From Verrucomicrobiota bacterium (GTDB lineage Bacteria; Verrucomicrobiota; Verrucomicrobiia; Opitutales; Opitutaceae): DNA of 39,858 nt. The stretch lies in NCBI GenBank assembly GCA_019510185.1, contig JAEKKV010000029.1, forward strand, positions 1 to 39,858, given 5' to 3'. This document shows, piece after piece, positions 24,949-33,710 of this stretch (its first letter is position 1; the number at the start of each line of letters is the position of its first letter). The notes below the pieces were generated by a model. It was not told the origin of the DNA. It saw only the letters and a program-made list of their open reading frames with translations, and did no database searches. A program made the position numbers and the translations under genes.

Positions 24949-25573
24949 AATGTTCCTTTTTTTGATTGTGAGGAGCGGGATTGCTCTCTCGCCCCAAGGC
25001 GGGGGTACCGGCCGGGACGAGGGGACGGTTGGGGGGATTCCTTTCAAGGAGGACCTGAACGCTCCCTGTCCGCGCAGCGGCGGCGCGGCTGGAGGGGCCG
25101 CCAGAGAGAGCGAAAACGATCCGGGAAAAAAGGACGTGCCGCCTGGGCGGCGTTGCCCGGGAGAACGCGGAGCACTCGCAGCCAAGAACGCAGGCAGCGC
25201 CGCCGGGGTATTCCGTGCCGCCACCGGATCGCCAAGTGGGAGCATGCAGCCGGGGAAATTCCGCAACAGTCTCGCCCGGTCCGGGGCGACGACATGTCAC
25301 GACACCGCCGGCCGGGATGACCCACGCCAACGAAGACGGGCCACACGGTCAGCGCGATGCGCGGGACGGAAGCCCGCAGTGACCCCGCTTGGCGGTCGGC
25401 CGTTTCCGGCCGCCTTGGGTCCGCAGGCGCCGATTGGTTTGCCGGGAGTCGCATGACTCCACGGTGATGGATGAGCGGGCTTCGCCCGAGGCTCGGCGCC
25501 TACCGAATCCGGGGGAGGATGCGCCCCGGGATTTCGGCAAGACGGCTGCGTTGAGAACGCTTCCGCTCTCAGA
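24949..25573. other. Non-coding stretch, nothing recognised
   Basis: About 0.6 kb upstream of the small minus-strand gene. It is G+C-rich and open in several frames on both strands, but no frame has a plausible protein (Arg/Gly/Pro/Ser-rich composition, no start with family motifs). No tRNA, array or strong terminator was seen. It probably contains the promoter for the small gene and degraded element DNA. Confidence 0.5.
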
Positions 25574-25806
25574 TGTGTGGCGTGCCCCCCCGCAGGCTCA
25601 TCCGCTCTTCCCCACTGGGTCCGACTCACGCGCGTGGGCAACGGCTTCACCGCCTCACCGCTCGGCAGACGGCACGACCTGGACCCACGATGGGCAGCGC
25701 CACCATCACCATGGCCACCAACGTCCTCATCGGCCTGCCCGTGACCAGCCACACCACCAGCGCCCTCTACACCGCGACCCTCGATAACCTCACGATCAAC
25801 CCGTAG
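25574..25806 (+). pseudogene. Frameshifted remnant of an extracellular beta-sandwich (DUF1349-like) domain
   Basis: Three frames in succession carry pieces of one domain: HWVRLTRVGNGFTAS (25613-25657), RSADGTTWTH (25659-25688) and MGSATITMATNVLIGLPVTS onward to DNLTINP and a stop (25690-25806). The order and motifs match the C-terminal part of the concanavalin/DUF1349-like domain in the intact lyase at 30776, which reads YWVKVERVGD, SPDGVSWATL, AYVGICVTSN, TATFSNVSI. Each join is a +1 shift, so this is a decayed 3' end of a secreted protein. The 5' part is not recognisable in the preceding DNA. A hairpin follows at 25852. Confidence 0.7.
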
Positions 25807-25851
25807 GCCCCGTCCAGGTGACGAGTCATCGCGTCCTCTCACGATTCAAGC

Positions 25852-25880
25852 CCGCCGTGCGGAATCGCGCGGCGGCCTTT
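25852..25880 (+). terminator. Terminator-like hairpin after the gene remnant
   Basis: A 10-bp stem (25852-25861 with 25866-25875, one G.U pair) with a 4-nt loop GAAT is followed by CCTTT. It is 46 bp after the remnant's stop, where the original gene would need a terminator. The U-tract is weak. Confidence 0.5.
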
Positions 25881-26079
25881 CCGTGAAAGTGTAGCCAGTG
25901 CCCCCGCCGGTCCAGAGGAGGCTCACATGACAGGAACCAGTCATATCCGCACGCCATTAGCCCGTGGTAACGTTCCCTCTCCGCGTCCCCCCCTGTGCAA
26001 GGTCGCAGCTTCGCATCCTTGCTGAATCACCTGCCGAGTGACCCGACACCGGCAGTCCCCCGCAAATCCCCCCAAAAAA

Positions 26080-26640
26080 ATGACACCCACACAAATCCGC
26101 CACCTATCCTTCAAGAGCGCCTGTCTTATGATCGCCGCACTCGCCTTCTCTCCATGCGGTTTGCCCGCAGCGCGGGCAGCCGAGGGAATTCAACCCGATC
26201 CCGACAAGGCCCCCATGACGAGCAGTCAAATCGCCATGACTGTGGAGCAATCCGGAGTGCCTCAAATCGCAGTCAAAGGTTCCACCAGCGTCACCAAAGT
26301 CCGCGCCATGACGATCAAGATGCATCGCATCGGATCTTGTGATGGGAAAATAACGCTGAAAATTGCCTTCATCGGGACCGACGCATCGACCGACAAAAAG
26401 ATTGTTAACAAGCAGACCGAAAAAGAAACGGAAATCTTTCCCGGCAAAGACACGGAATACACCGAAACCTCCGCGCCCTTCGTCTATAATCCGCCCTCCG
26501 TGAACCCCAAAAACAAGCAGACAGCATCCGCCAGCGGATCCAAACCCTCGGGTTGGGTCGTGCGGGTTTTTCAAGGCGGAAGACTCGTGAAAGCCATGAG
26601 CTCCAACTCCGATCTCGTCGATTGGATCGACAAGCAATGA
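26080..26640 (+). CDS. Secreted protein, unknown function
   Basis: 186 residues from ATG 26080, preceded by an A-run; an earlier in-frame GTG at 26038 would spoil the signal peptide. The signal (hydrophobic CLMIAALAFSPCG) is probably cut near ARAAEG. The mature part is beta-rich, with SQIAMTVEQSGVPQIAVKGS, then ITLKIAFIGTDASTDKKIVN, and an ending WVVRVFQGGRLVKAMSSNSDL. A pilus-like or small immunoglobulin-like fold was considered, but no family is assigned. It stands alone between the remnant and the response regulator, and a large stem-loop follows its stop. Confidence 0.6.
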   Translation: MTPTQIRHLSFKSACLMIAALAFSPCGLPAARAAEGIQPDPDKAPMTSSQIAMTVEQSGVPQIAVKGSTSVTKVRAMTIKMHRIGSCDGKITLKIAFIGTDASTDKKIVNKQTEKETEIFPGKDTEYTETSAPFVYNPPSVNPKNKQTASASGSKPSGWVVRVFQGGRLVKAMSSNSDLVDWIDKQ

Positions 26641-26649
26641 ACTCGCCTC

Positions 26650-26698
26650 GCGCGGCGGCCCCTTGACGAGCCACCTCCCGAGTGGCTCGCCGCCGCGC
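26650..26698 (+). other. Large stem-loop downstream of the secreted protein gene
   Basis: An outer 9-bp stem (GCGCGGCGG 26650-26658 / CCGCCGCGC 26690-26698) encloses an inner perfect 8-bp stem (CGAGCCAC 26667-26674 / GTGGCTCG 26682-26689) with a 7-nt loop and an 8-nt bulge on one side. It begins 10 bp after the stop codon. No T-tract follows, so it may stabilise the transcript end rather than terminate it. The rest of 26641-26931 shows only a second hairpin (26888-26911). Confidence 0.6.
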
Positions 26699-26887
26699 GC
26701 CCCCTTGCCTTTCCCGACGGCACGTCAGGCCGGGCGTAAATCAGCCAGGATTTCCCCTGGCTCGCCTGCCCACTCCTTGCCTTCATCCTCGCGTTTATTC
26801 TCGTCGGCCCGACTTCCCCACTCCCGCCGCGCCCAGCCTGCGGTAAGAAGTCGCCTGCGGCTCAGCGCGTGAGGAGCGGGACGTCGA

Positions 26888-26911
26888 CCGCATCACGCGG
26901 ATGTGATGCGG
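26888..26911. other. Perfect inverted repeat near the 3' end of the response-regulator gene
   Basis: CCGCATCAC (26888-26896) and GTGATGCGG (26903-26911) form a 9-bp perfect inverted repeat with a 6-bp spacer. It lies 21 bp beyond the stop of the response-regulator gene on the minus strand. No T-run follows on that strand, so it is a weak terminator or a protein site. Confidence 0.5.
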
Positions 26912-26931
26912 CATGTTCTCGTGACACCTGC

Positions 26932-27555
26932 CTATTGGCCCAAAAACTTGACCACGGCTTCCGTGCGCGTCTGCACATGAAGCTTTCCATAAATCTTGCG
27001 CAGATGGTTGTTCACCGTGTGCTGGCTTAGATTGAGATTGTCCGCGATTTGTTTGTAGGAAAACCCCTTGGCCAGATGGGACAATATCTCACTTTCCCGC
27101 GGCGAGAGCGTTTCCGTCTCATCCGATTTTTTGCCGGTCTGGTGAAAATGCGCCACCACGCGGCGCGCTATCTTGGCCGACATGGGCGCGTCGCCGAGAT
27201 GCACATCCTTGATCGCTTGAATCAACTCCTCAGGAGCAGAGCGTTTCAGGAGATAGCCGTTGGCCCCTGCTTTCAGCGCGCTGAAGATGAGATCGGTATC
27301 CTCATGAGTCGTCAGAATGAGCCACTGGATCTGGGCGTATTTAGGTTTCAACTTCGCAATGCACTCGATCCCGCTTCTTCCCGGAAGGTTGATGTCCATC
27401 AAGACCACGTCCGGCAGGACGCCTGGAATTCCTTTCTCGGCCAGCTCGGCACTTTCGTAGGCACCCATGCAAACGATCTCCGGGGAATGCCGCAGCAACT
27501 TCAGGAAACCTTCGCGGGTCTCGCGGTGATCTTCAACTAGGCAAACACGGATCAT
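26932..27555 (-). CDS. NarL/LuxR-type response regulator
   Basis: 207 residues with an intact receiver: acidic residues in VCLVEDH, phosphorylation site Asp54 (VVLMDINLPG), Thr82/83 and Lys104 (YLLKRS). The C-terminal HTH (about 143-205) reads LSPRESEILSHLAKGFSYKQ and SQHTVNNHLRKIYGKL. It is a transcription factor that binds DNA as a dimer when phosphorylated. Its ATG is 19 bp after the stop of the propeller histidine kinase gene on the same strand, so the kinase is its cognate partner. Together they probably control the divergent lyase locus (see the operator at 30645). Confidence 0.93.
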   Translation of the reverse strand: MIRVCLVEDHRETREGFLKLLRHSPEIVCMGAYESAELAEKGIPGVLPDVVLMDINLPGRSGIECIAKLKPKYAQIQWLILTTHEDTDLIFSALKAGANGYLLKRSAPEELIQAIKDVHLGDAPMSAKIARRVVAHFHQTGKKSDETETLSPRESEILSHLAKGFSYKQIADNLNLSQHTVNNHLRKIYGKLHVQTRTEAVVKFLGQ

Positions 27556-27574
27556 TGGGGAGGGGTACGACGCA

Positions 27575-30547
27575 CTAGGGGCCGCTTTTCTCAGGCAGTC
27601 GCAAGGTAAAAACGACCCGCGTGCCCCGCCCCGGGGTGCTTTCGAAACGAGCCGCCCCCCCGAGTTCCTTCAGGCGTTCACCGAGATTGCGAACGCCATT
27701 GGAGCCCGCCGCCTCGCCCCCCGGTTCAAATCCGCGGCCATTGTCCGCCACGACGACACGCAGCTCCTCCCCTTCCTGCCTGACTTGCAACTGCACCGTG
27801 CTCGCGCCGGAATGTTTGACGACGTTGTTCAGCGCCTCCTTCACGGCCAGAAACAGGTGATGGCGCACGGTGGACGACAACGGACTCGCGGGTAAATCCG
27901 CAGGGACATCGACCTCGCAGGCGATCTTGGCCAAGGACAGAAAATCAACCGCGAACATGGCGAGATACTCGATGAGCGCGGCAAGCGTGTCGTAGTGCGG
28001 GTTCACCGCCCACACGATCTCGTCGAGAGATTCCGCCGTGTGCCGAGCGATGGCGGTGAGTTCCCGGCTGTGGGCCGGGACGGACTCCGGCGGATCGAGC
28101 GTGAGCAGCTTGCTGGTAATGGCGATCTGCGTGAGATTTGCCCCCAGCTGATCGTGGATGTCGCGAGCGATGCGCGTGCGCTCACGCTCGAGGGCATGCT
28201 CCTGCTCCAGCTTGCGAATCCTCGCCTGCACGCGCAGCAAAACGATTTTTCGCACCAGCCAGATGAGCGCCAGAATGCCGGTCATTCCCGCCGCCAAACG
28301 GAACGACAGAGTTTCCCACCAGGCCGCCTGCACGACAAACGCCAGCGAGGCGGGTGTGCTTGAATACCCGGTCCCACCGACATCGCCCGCGGAAATCTCG
28401 ATCCGATAAGCGCCCGGCGGCAAACGGGTGAAGGTCACCGTGCGCTGGTCGCCAACCTCCACCCACTCGTTGTCCCCCAAGCCCGACAGACGATAGCGGA
28501 ACCGCAGCCGCTCCGGTGAACTCAATTGAGCCAGGGTGTAGCGGATTTCCAGCGGACCGGAAAGCGGAGGAACCACCAATCCTGAATTCCCGTCGCAAGG
28601 CATCGTCCTCTCGCCCACCCGCACCGTTTCAATCAAGACCGGCAAAGATGCGGTGATACCCGAGATTTTTTCCTGGGGGGTGATTTCCAACGCTCCTTGG
28701 GTCGTGGCAAACCAGAGATGACCGTCAGGCGTCTTGGCCGTGGCGCCGCGAAATCCTTGGGCAAATTCCGTCGAGGGCAACCCGGCGTCGCGCCCGTAGG
28801 CGATGCAGTGAAGGGAATCCCGCTGTCCGTCCATCACAGCTTCGATCTCATCCCGCGCCACGTGCAGCAAACCCCGCGCTGTGCCCACCCAAAAATCCCC
28901 CTCAGCCGTAAGGTTAAGAGAACGCAGGTCGTCCGCCGGCAGGCCCGCTCCGCCTGGCAACCGATCGACCCGACCGTCCCTCCAGCGATAGAGCCCGCCT
29001 CTCCACGCACCGATCCAAACCGTGTTTGGACCATCGGGAACGATGAACTCGACATGGTCGCCAGGTTTAGCCCCCGGCAACGGCACCGGGACAAATTGCG
29101 CTCCTGACTTCTGGAATACCAAGCCGTCCTCGGTTCCCGCCCAGATCCGACCGGCCGGATCTTCGGCCAGGGAAAGTACCTTGGTCAATCCACCGGCCTC
29201 CGGCATGCGAAGGTCCCGCCCGGCCTCATGCCGGACGAGCGGACCAGCGATAGTCGCCGCCCATAAGACGCCGGTCCGATCTGCTTGCAGCGCAGTGATG
29301 GGCTCATGCAAGGACTCACGGCTGAAACTCCCCTCCCTCGAGTGCAACAGGCCATGCAAGGTGCCGAGCCAAACTCCACCGGATGGATCGGGGTGAACCG
29401 CCATGGTGCCTCTCGCCCAATCCGGCCAGCCCTTCACTGGCATGAACGAGTGATTGGTCGCATCGGTCGAACGCGCCACCATGGAATTGCGCCCGGTCAG
29501 CCAGAGCCGTCCTTCATTGTCTGTGCATACGGAATAGGTGTCGTTGTCGGGCAATCCATCTTTGATCTGCCGCAGGTAGAACCGACGTGCATGCAGACGA
29601 AGCACCCCGTTCGTCCGCAATCCCGCCCAGAGGTTGCCCTCTTGATCTTCAAACAGGGAGGACACCGCTCCACCCTCCACCGGAATGCTCTCCAAATGAC
29701 CGTCCCGAAACTGAATCAAGCCGTCGTTGTTTGTCCCCATCCACAAATTTCCCGATGAATCTTCCATGATCACGTGCACGGAAAATGCGCTCACATCCGC
29801 CTTGGTTTCCTGCGTTCCATCGGGGCGATAGTGAACGAGGCGATTCCCGCGTATCGCCCACATCCCGCCATCCCCGGCTCGCGCGAGATGCACACCCCCT
29901 CCTCCTGGCACATCGACCGATTGAAACCGCTTCCCGTCAAAGGGACCGCAGCCGTTCGTATTGGCATACCAGATCGTTCCGTTGACCGTTGAGCAGACTT
30001 CATTCTGGTGAGCCCCACCTCGCAGCCCGTCCTGTTCGGTGTAGCTGGTGAGCTGCCCGTTCAGCCAGCGGGATACTTTGGTCGGTGCCTCATAGCCGAA
30101 CCAAACCGCCCCAGAAACATCTTGGGCAAACGTGGTCGTCCACTTTATCGCAATGTTCGGCGCGAGCGGAGCGATCACGTGGAATTGGCCTTCAACCCTC
30201 CGGGCCACACCGCCGCAATCCAATCCCACCCACAAGCTGCCATCACGGTCGGTGAACACCGCTTGCACACGATCTGATTCCAGTCCCGGAATGGTGCCTG
30301 CGTGAAATGTCGTGAACCTCACGCCGTCGAACCGTGCCAACCCTCCCAGCGTCCCCACCCAAAGATAACCATCGGGTGTTTGCGTGAGGCCCGTCACCCG
30401 GTTGCTTGGCAAGCCATCATCTATTGCCCAAGTACGCAGGATATAGTCCTCGGAAACAGGAATGCCCTCCGCCGCCCAAACCAGGAGCAATCCACCCAAG
30501 GCCAGGTGCGCGAGAAGCATCAAAAAACAGCGGGACGCTTGGGTCAT
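27575..30547 (-). CDS. Propeller-sensor histidine kinase (two-component regulator propeller, Y_Y_Y, HisKA_3)
   Basis: 990 residues from ATG 30547; a clear AAGGGG ribosome-binding site 6-11 bp upstream decides this start over the in-frame 30583. A signal or first helix (FLMLLAHLALGGLLLVWA) leads to an exported sensor of regulator-propeller repeats (for example GYLWVGTLGGLARFDG, SLWVGLDCGG, GNLWAGLRTNGV) in two propellers. A Y_Y_Y-like domain (about 675-735) and one helix (about 745-770) follow. The cytoplasmic part has HisKA_3 with His798 (ARDIHDQLGANL), and an HATPase with KEALNNVVKH and VADNGRGF. It probably senses a glycan, as in the Bacteroidetes polysaccharide systems, but without a fused regulator. 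Confidence 0.95.
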   Translation of the reverse strand: MTQASRCFLMLLAHLALGGLLLVWAAEGIPVSEDYILRTWAIDDGLPSNRVTGLTQTPDGYLWVGTLGGLARFDGVRFTTFHAGTIPGLESDRVQAVFTDRDGSLWVGLDCGGVARRVEGQFHVIAPLAPNIAIKWTTTFAQDVSGAVWFGYEAPTKVSRWLNGQLTSYTEQDGLRGGAHQNEVCSTVNGTIWYANTNGCGPFDGKRFQSVDVPGGGGVHLARAGDGGMWAIRGNRLVHYRPDGTQETKADVSAFSVHVIMEDSSGNLWMGTNNDGLIQFRDGHLESIPVEGGAVSSLFEDQEGNLWAGLRTNGVLRLHARRFYLRQIKDGLPDNDTYSVCTDNEGRLWLTGRNSMVARSTDATNHSFMPVKGWPDWARGTMAVHPDPSGGVWLGTLHGLLHSREGSFSRESLHEPITALQADRTGVLWAATIAGPLVRHEAGRDLRMPEAGGLTKVLSLAEDPAGRIWAGTEDGLVFQKSGAQFVPVPLPGAKPGDHVEFIVPDGPNTVWIGAWRGGLYRWRDGRVDRLPGGAGLPADDLRSLNLTAEGDFWVGTARGLLHVARDEIEAVMDGQRDSLHCIAYGRDAGLPSTEFAQGFRGATAKTPDGHLWFATTQGALEITPQEKISGITASLPVLIETVRVGERTMPCDGNSGLVVPPLSGPLEIRYTLAQLSSPERLRFRYRLSGLGDNEWVEVGDQRTVTFTRLPPGAYRIEISAGDVGGTGYSSTPASLAFVVQAAWWETLSFRLAAGMTGILALIWLVRKIVLLRVQARIRKLEQEHALERERTRIARDIHDQLGANLTQIAITSKLLTLDPPESVPAHSRELTAIARHTAESLDEIVWAVNPHYDTLAALIEYLAMFAVDFLSLAKIACEVDVPADLPASPLSSTVRHHLFLAVKEALNNVVKHSGASTVQLQVRQEGEELRVVVADNGRGFEPGGEAAGSNGVRNLGERLKELGGAARFESTPGRGTRVVFTLRLPEKSGP

Positions 30548-30644
30548 CGGAAACCCCTTATTCCCGAGATTGAAAGTGTTCAAGCACAGCCATGATGGGA
30601 ACGCTCCGTCCGCTTCGCATCAGGCAAGACGGGCCGGGCCGGCC

Positions 30645-30662
30645 GTGACTAGATCCAGTCAT
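30645..30662. promoter_or_regulatory. Operator palindrome, copy 1 (lyase promoter)
   Basis: GTGACTAGATCCAGTCAT is a near-perfect 18-bp palindrome that differs at two positions from the perfect palindrome ATGACTGGATCCAGTCAT upstream of the PEP-CTERM gene. It lies 114 bp upstream of the lyase start, between the divergent kinase and lyase genes. The element TGGTTTAAT begins exactly 19 bp after it, as in the second copy. Confidence 0.8.
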
Positions 30663-30681
30663 CGCGGCTTTTTAACCGATG

Positions 30682-30690
30682 TGGTTTAAT
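30682..30690 (+). promoter_or_regulatory. Extended -10-like element of the lyase promoter
   Basis: TGGTTTAAT contains TG-N-TTTAAT, one mismatch from an extended -10. No good -35 lies at 17 bp, consistent with a promoter that needs an activator at the palindrome 19 bp upstream. The leader to the start codon would be about 80 nt. Confidence 0.65.
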
Positions 30691-30775
30691 AAAGCCCCTA
30701 CCCATATCAGCACTCCAAGTTCAGTTGATTGCGCTCAGGGTGCTGCTCGGCGCTTAACCCCCAACCCGTCCGTTT

Positions 30776-33649
30776 ATGTTCCCATCCCGTAAACCCGGCC
30801 GCCTGGCCCGGGCCCTCGCTCCGCTTACGCTGCTGGCCCTTGCCAGCTTCGCCCCGCTCGCCGCCGCTTTCACCCACCCCGGCATTCCGCTCACGACGAC
30901 CGATCTCGATACGGTCAAGGCCAACCTCGCCGTCGAGCCCTGGAAGTCCGGCTACGCCACGTTGAGTGCGGATTCGCACGCCTCCCTTAATTATACGATG
31001 CAAGGGCCGTTCGCAACGGTCAGCCGTGCGCCCAATACCAATCTCAGCCAGTGGCGAAACGACATGATCGCGATCTGGGATTTGTCACGCATGTGGTATT
31101 TCACGGGCAATACAGCCTACGCGCAGAAGGCGCACGACATCCTGCTCGCGTGGGCGAACACGCAGACGAGTTTTGGCGGCGGTGAGTCCGCCCTCGATTT
31201 GGGCGACTACGCCTACCGCTGGGCCGGCGGCGCGGAAATTTTGCGTTACACCTGGTCGGGTTGGACAACGGCCGACACCACGGCGGTGAAGACCCTCTTC
31301 GCCAATGTCTATAACCCGGTCAGATCCACGGATGCGAAGGTGATGGGGCCAACCAACAAGATGGCCCTGGCGCTGGCGGCATCGATGGCTGCTGCGGTGT
31401 TCAACGACGATCAGGTGATCTTCGACCAGGCGGTGAGACTGCTCCGCACGTGTCCCTCCTCGGGCTTCGTGAACACGCTCAGCAACGGCGAGCAAGGCGA
31501 GACGGGGCGCGACCAAGGTCATTCCTACGCCTACATGCTCCAGATGGCCTTCATGTCCGAAATCATGTGGAAACAGGGCATCGACGTGTATTCTGAGAAG
31601 GACAACCGCCTGCTGGCCGTCGGCGAGTATTACGGCCGCTACAACCTGGGAGTGAACACGACGTTTATTCCGATGGGCACGACGGATGAATATTACATCA
31701 CGAACTGGGGCAGCCCCGGCTACACCGCCGAGCCGATGGCGTTCAGTATTCTCCAAAGCGCCTACGTGCTGCGCAAGGGGATGAGCGCGCCGTATCTGAC
31801 GCAAAAACTGGCCGCGCAGCCGGCGAATGGGGACGCCTTTATGTTCGTGAAATCCGCCGACAACTCAACCGCGGCGCCTCCCGCGGCGATCACCTGGCCA
31901 AGCGCGAGCCGAGTGAGCACGGGCATGACCAACGTGGACATCAACGGCGCGTCGCCGGCCGGCAGCGGCACCTACAGCAATGGCATCTGGACCGTCAGCG
32001 GCGCGGGCACCGACATCTGGACCTCCGGCACGGAACAGTTCCATTATCTCTACAAACAGGTGACCGGCGACTGCACGATCATCGCCAAGGTCGAAACCGT
32101 GCAGACCATCGGCACCGGCCACAACAAGGCGGGCGTGATGATCCGTTCGGATCTCAACGCGACTCCCGCGAGCAAGGCCTGGGCCGCCATCACCCCGAAC
32201 ACGACCGCGGAAACCTACATGGCGGGCTGGACCGACATGTATGGCGGCTCGAACTGGCAGGCCCAATCCTACCCGGTTCCGCAGATCCCGTATTGGGTGA
32301 AGGTCGAGCGGGTGGGCGACATCATCACCACCTACGCCTCGCCCGACGGAGTCAGTTGGGCGACGCTGGCCAACGGCGCCTTCGACAACCTCGGTGCCAC
32401 GGCCTACGTCGGCATTTGCGTCACCTCCAACACCCCGGGCACGCTCAGCACCGCGACCTTCAGCAACGTGAGCATCACCGGCGGCGACGGTGTCGCCCCC
32501 GTCGCAGCACCCGCGGCTCCGCTCGCCATGCAAGCCTCCCCCGGCGAAGGGCAGGTGCCGCTGCGCTGGGCCGAGTCCTTCGGTGCGACCAGCTACAAAG
32601 TGAAACGCTCCACGACCAGCGGTAGCGGTTACACGACCCTCGCCACGGTGACGAACCCTAGCTATGTGGACACGACCGTCACCAACGGCACCACCTATTA
32701 CTACGTGGTGAGCGCGACCAATGCGTTTGGTGAAGGCGCCAATTCGGCCGAGGACAGCGTAAAGCCGCTGTCCCCGATGGTGAACGTCGCCACCGGTGGC
32801 ACGGCCACGGCCAGCGCCAATGGCACCTCCGGCACGGAGGGCGCGGCCATGCCCTTCGACGGGAACGCCGGCTCGAAATGGTACAACAACGGCGCAGGCA
32901 CGACCGGCTGGATTCAATACGACTTCGGCACCAGCCTTACGCAGACGATCAAGTACTACACCGTCCGCGCCGCCAACGACGTGTCCGGCCGTGACCCGAA
33001 AGACTGGCAGTTCCAAGGCTCCAGCGACGGCTCGACTTGGACCACGCTCGACACCCAGAGCGGCCAAACGTTCACCTATCGCTACCTAGCGAACACCTAC
33101 ACCATCGCCAGCCCGGCGGCCTATCGTTACTACCGGCTCAACATCACCGCCAACAACGGGGATGCGAATAGCATTCAGCTCTCCGAGCTCGGGCTGTTGA
33201 CCGATCAAGGCCGCACGATTCTCAATGGCACTTTCCGCGTGATCAATCGCCGCAGCGGCAAGGCGTTCGAGGTTGCCGGCGGCAGCACGGCCGACGGAGC
33301 CGCGATCGACCAGTGGAGCTACTCTAGCGGAAGCAACCAGAAGTGGACGTTCACCGATCAAGGCAACGGCCAATACCAGATCCTCGGAGTTGCCAGCGGC
33401 AAGGCCGTCGATGTCTCAAACGGTAGCACCGCCAACGGTGCCGCCCTCATCATCTGGCCATGGAGCGGCGCCACCAACCAGAAGTGGACCGTCACGCCCA
33501 CCGGCGACGGCTTCTTCAAGCTCACTTCCGTGAAAAGCGGCAAGGTGGCCGACGTGAGCAATGGCAGCACAGCAGATGGCGCGGCGGTCATCCAATACAG
33601 CTACGGCAACGCCTCGAACCAGCAGTGGTCGATCTCGATCGCTCCCTGA
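30776..33649 (+). CDS. Secreted multidomain alginate-lyase-like polysaccharide lyase
   Basis: 957 residues. After a signal peptide (cut near residue 31) there is an alginate_lyase-family (alpha/alpha-toroid) domain at about 35-350, with GRDQGHSYAYMLQMAFMSEI (244-263) and WKQGIDVYSE. A DUF1349/concanavalin-like domain (about 395-570), an Fn3 (about 575-665), an F5/8C (discoidin-like) module (about 665-808) and a ricin-type beta-trefoil (about 815-957) follow. The trefoil has QxW repeats at Gln855-Trp857, Gln902-Trp904 and Gln949-Trp951. The lyase would cleave uronate-containing glycans, with the other modules binding sugars. Substrate is unproven. It is controlled by the palindrome promoter and ends in a weak terminator. 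Confidence 0.88.
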   Translation: MFPSRKPGRLARALAPLTLLALASFAPLAAAFTHPGIPLTTTDLDTVKANLAVEPWKSGYATLSADSHASLNYTMQGPFATVSRAPNTNLSQWRNDMIAIWDLSRMWYFTGNTAYAQKAHDILLAWANTQTSFGGGESALDLGDYAYRWAGGAEILRYTWSGWTTADTTAVKTLFANVYNPVRSTDAKVMGPTNKMALALAASMAAAVFNDDQVIFDQAVRLLRTCPSSGFVNTLSNGEQGETGRDQGHSYAYMLQMAFMSEIMWKQGIDVYSEKDNRLLAVGEYYGRYNLGVNTTFIPMGTTDEYYITNWGSPGYTAEPMAFSILQSAYVLRKGMSAPYLTQKLAAQPANGDAFMFVKSADNSTAAPPAAITWPSASRVSTGMTNVDINGASPAGSGTYSNGIWTVSGAGTDIWTSGTEQFHYLYKQVTGDCTIIAKVETVQTIGTGHNKAGVMIRSDLNATPASKAWAAITPNTTAETYMAGWTDMYGGSNWQAQSYPVPQIPYWVKVERVGDIITTYASPDGVSWATLANGAFDNLGATAYVGICVTSNTPGTLSTATFSNVSITGGDGVAPVAAPAAPLAMQASPGEGQVPLRWAESFGATSYKVKRSTTSGSGYTTLATVTNPSYVDTTVTNGTTYYYVVSATNAFGEGANSAEDSVKPLSPMVNVATGGTATASANGTSGTEGAAMPFDGNAGSKWYNNGAGTTGWIQYDFGTSLTQTIKYYTVRAANDVSGRDPKDWQFQGSSDGSTWTTLDTQSGQTFTYRYLANTYTIASPAAYRYYRLNITANNGDANSIQLSELGLLTDQGRTILNGTFRVINRRSGKAFEVAGGSTADGAAIDQWSYSSGSNQKWTFTDQGNGQYQILGVASGKAVDVSNGSTANGAALIIWPWSGATNQKWTVTPTGDGFFKLTSVKSGKVADVSNGSTADGAAVIQYSYGNASNQQWSISIAP

Positions 33650-33669
33650 TCCTACCCCCGAGCGACCGG

Positions 33670-33705
33670 AACGCCGCGCCCGACAATGGGTGCGGCGTTC
33701 TTGTG
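33670..33705 (+). terminator. Weak terminator after the lyase gene
   Basis: An 8-bp stem AACGCCGC (33670-33677) / GCGGCGTT (33692-33699) is followed by the T-rich CTTGTGTTT. It lies 20 bp after the lyase stop and 6-40 bp before the next start codon, so some read-through into the next gene is likely. Confidence 0.55.
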
Positions 33706-33710
33706 TTTGC

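Noticed and set aside
24938..25456. Open frame of 172 codons on the plus strand
   Set aside because: The composition is Gly/Arg/Pro/Ala-biased without any motif, the frame overlaps the start of the small minus-strand gene, and no ribosome-binding site is seen.
22321..26079. Integration of an element at tRNA-Asp
   Set aside because: Genes typical of an element are almost absent (no integrase), and I could not find a second copy of the tRNA 3' end by eye. The idea remains open but unsupported.
26080..26640. Assignment of the secreted protein as an Amuc_1102-like pilus protein
   Set aside because: The size and secretion signal fit, but the conserved C-terminal pattern I remember for that family is not present. 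Left as unknown.
33561..33710. Longer start for the 210-residue membrane-anchored protein
   Set aside because: It overlaps the end of the lyase gene and encodes an Arg/Ser-rich segment. The ATG at 33711 gives a proper membrane anchor.
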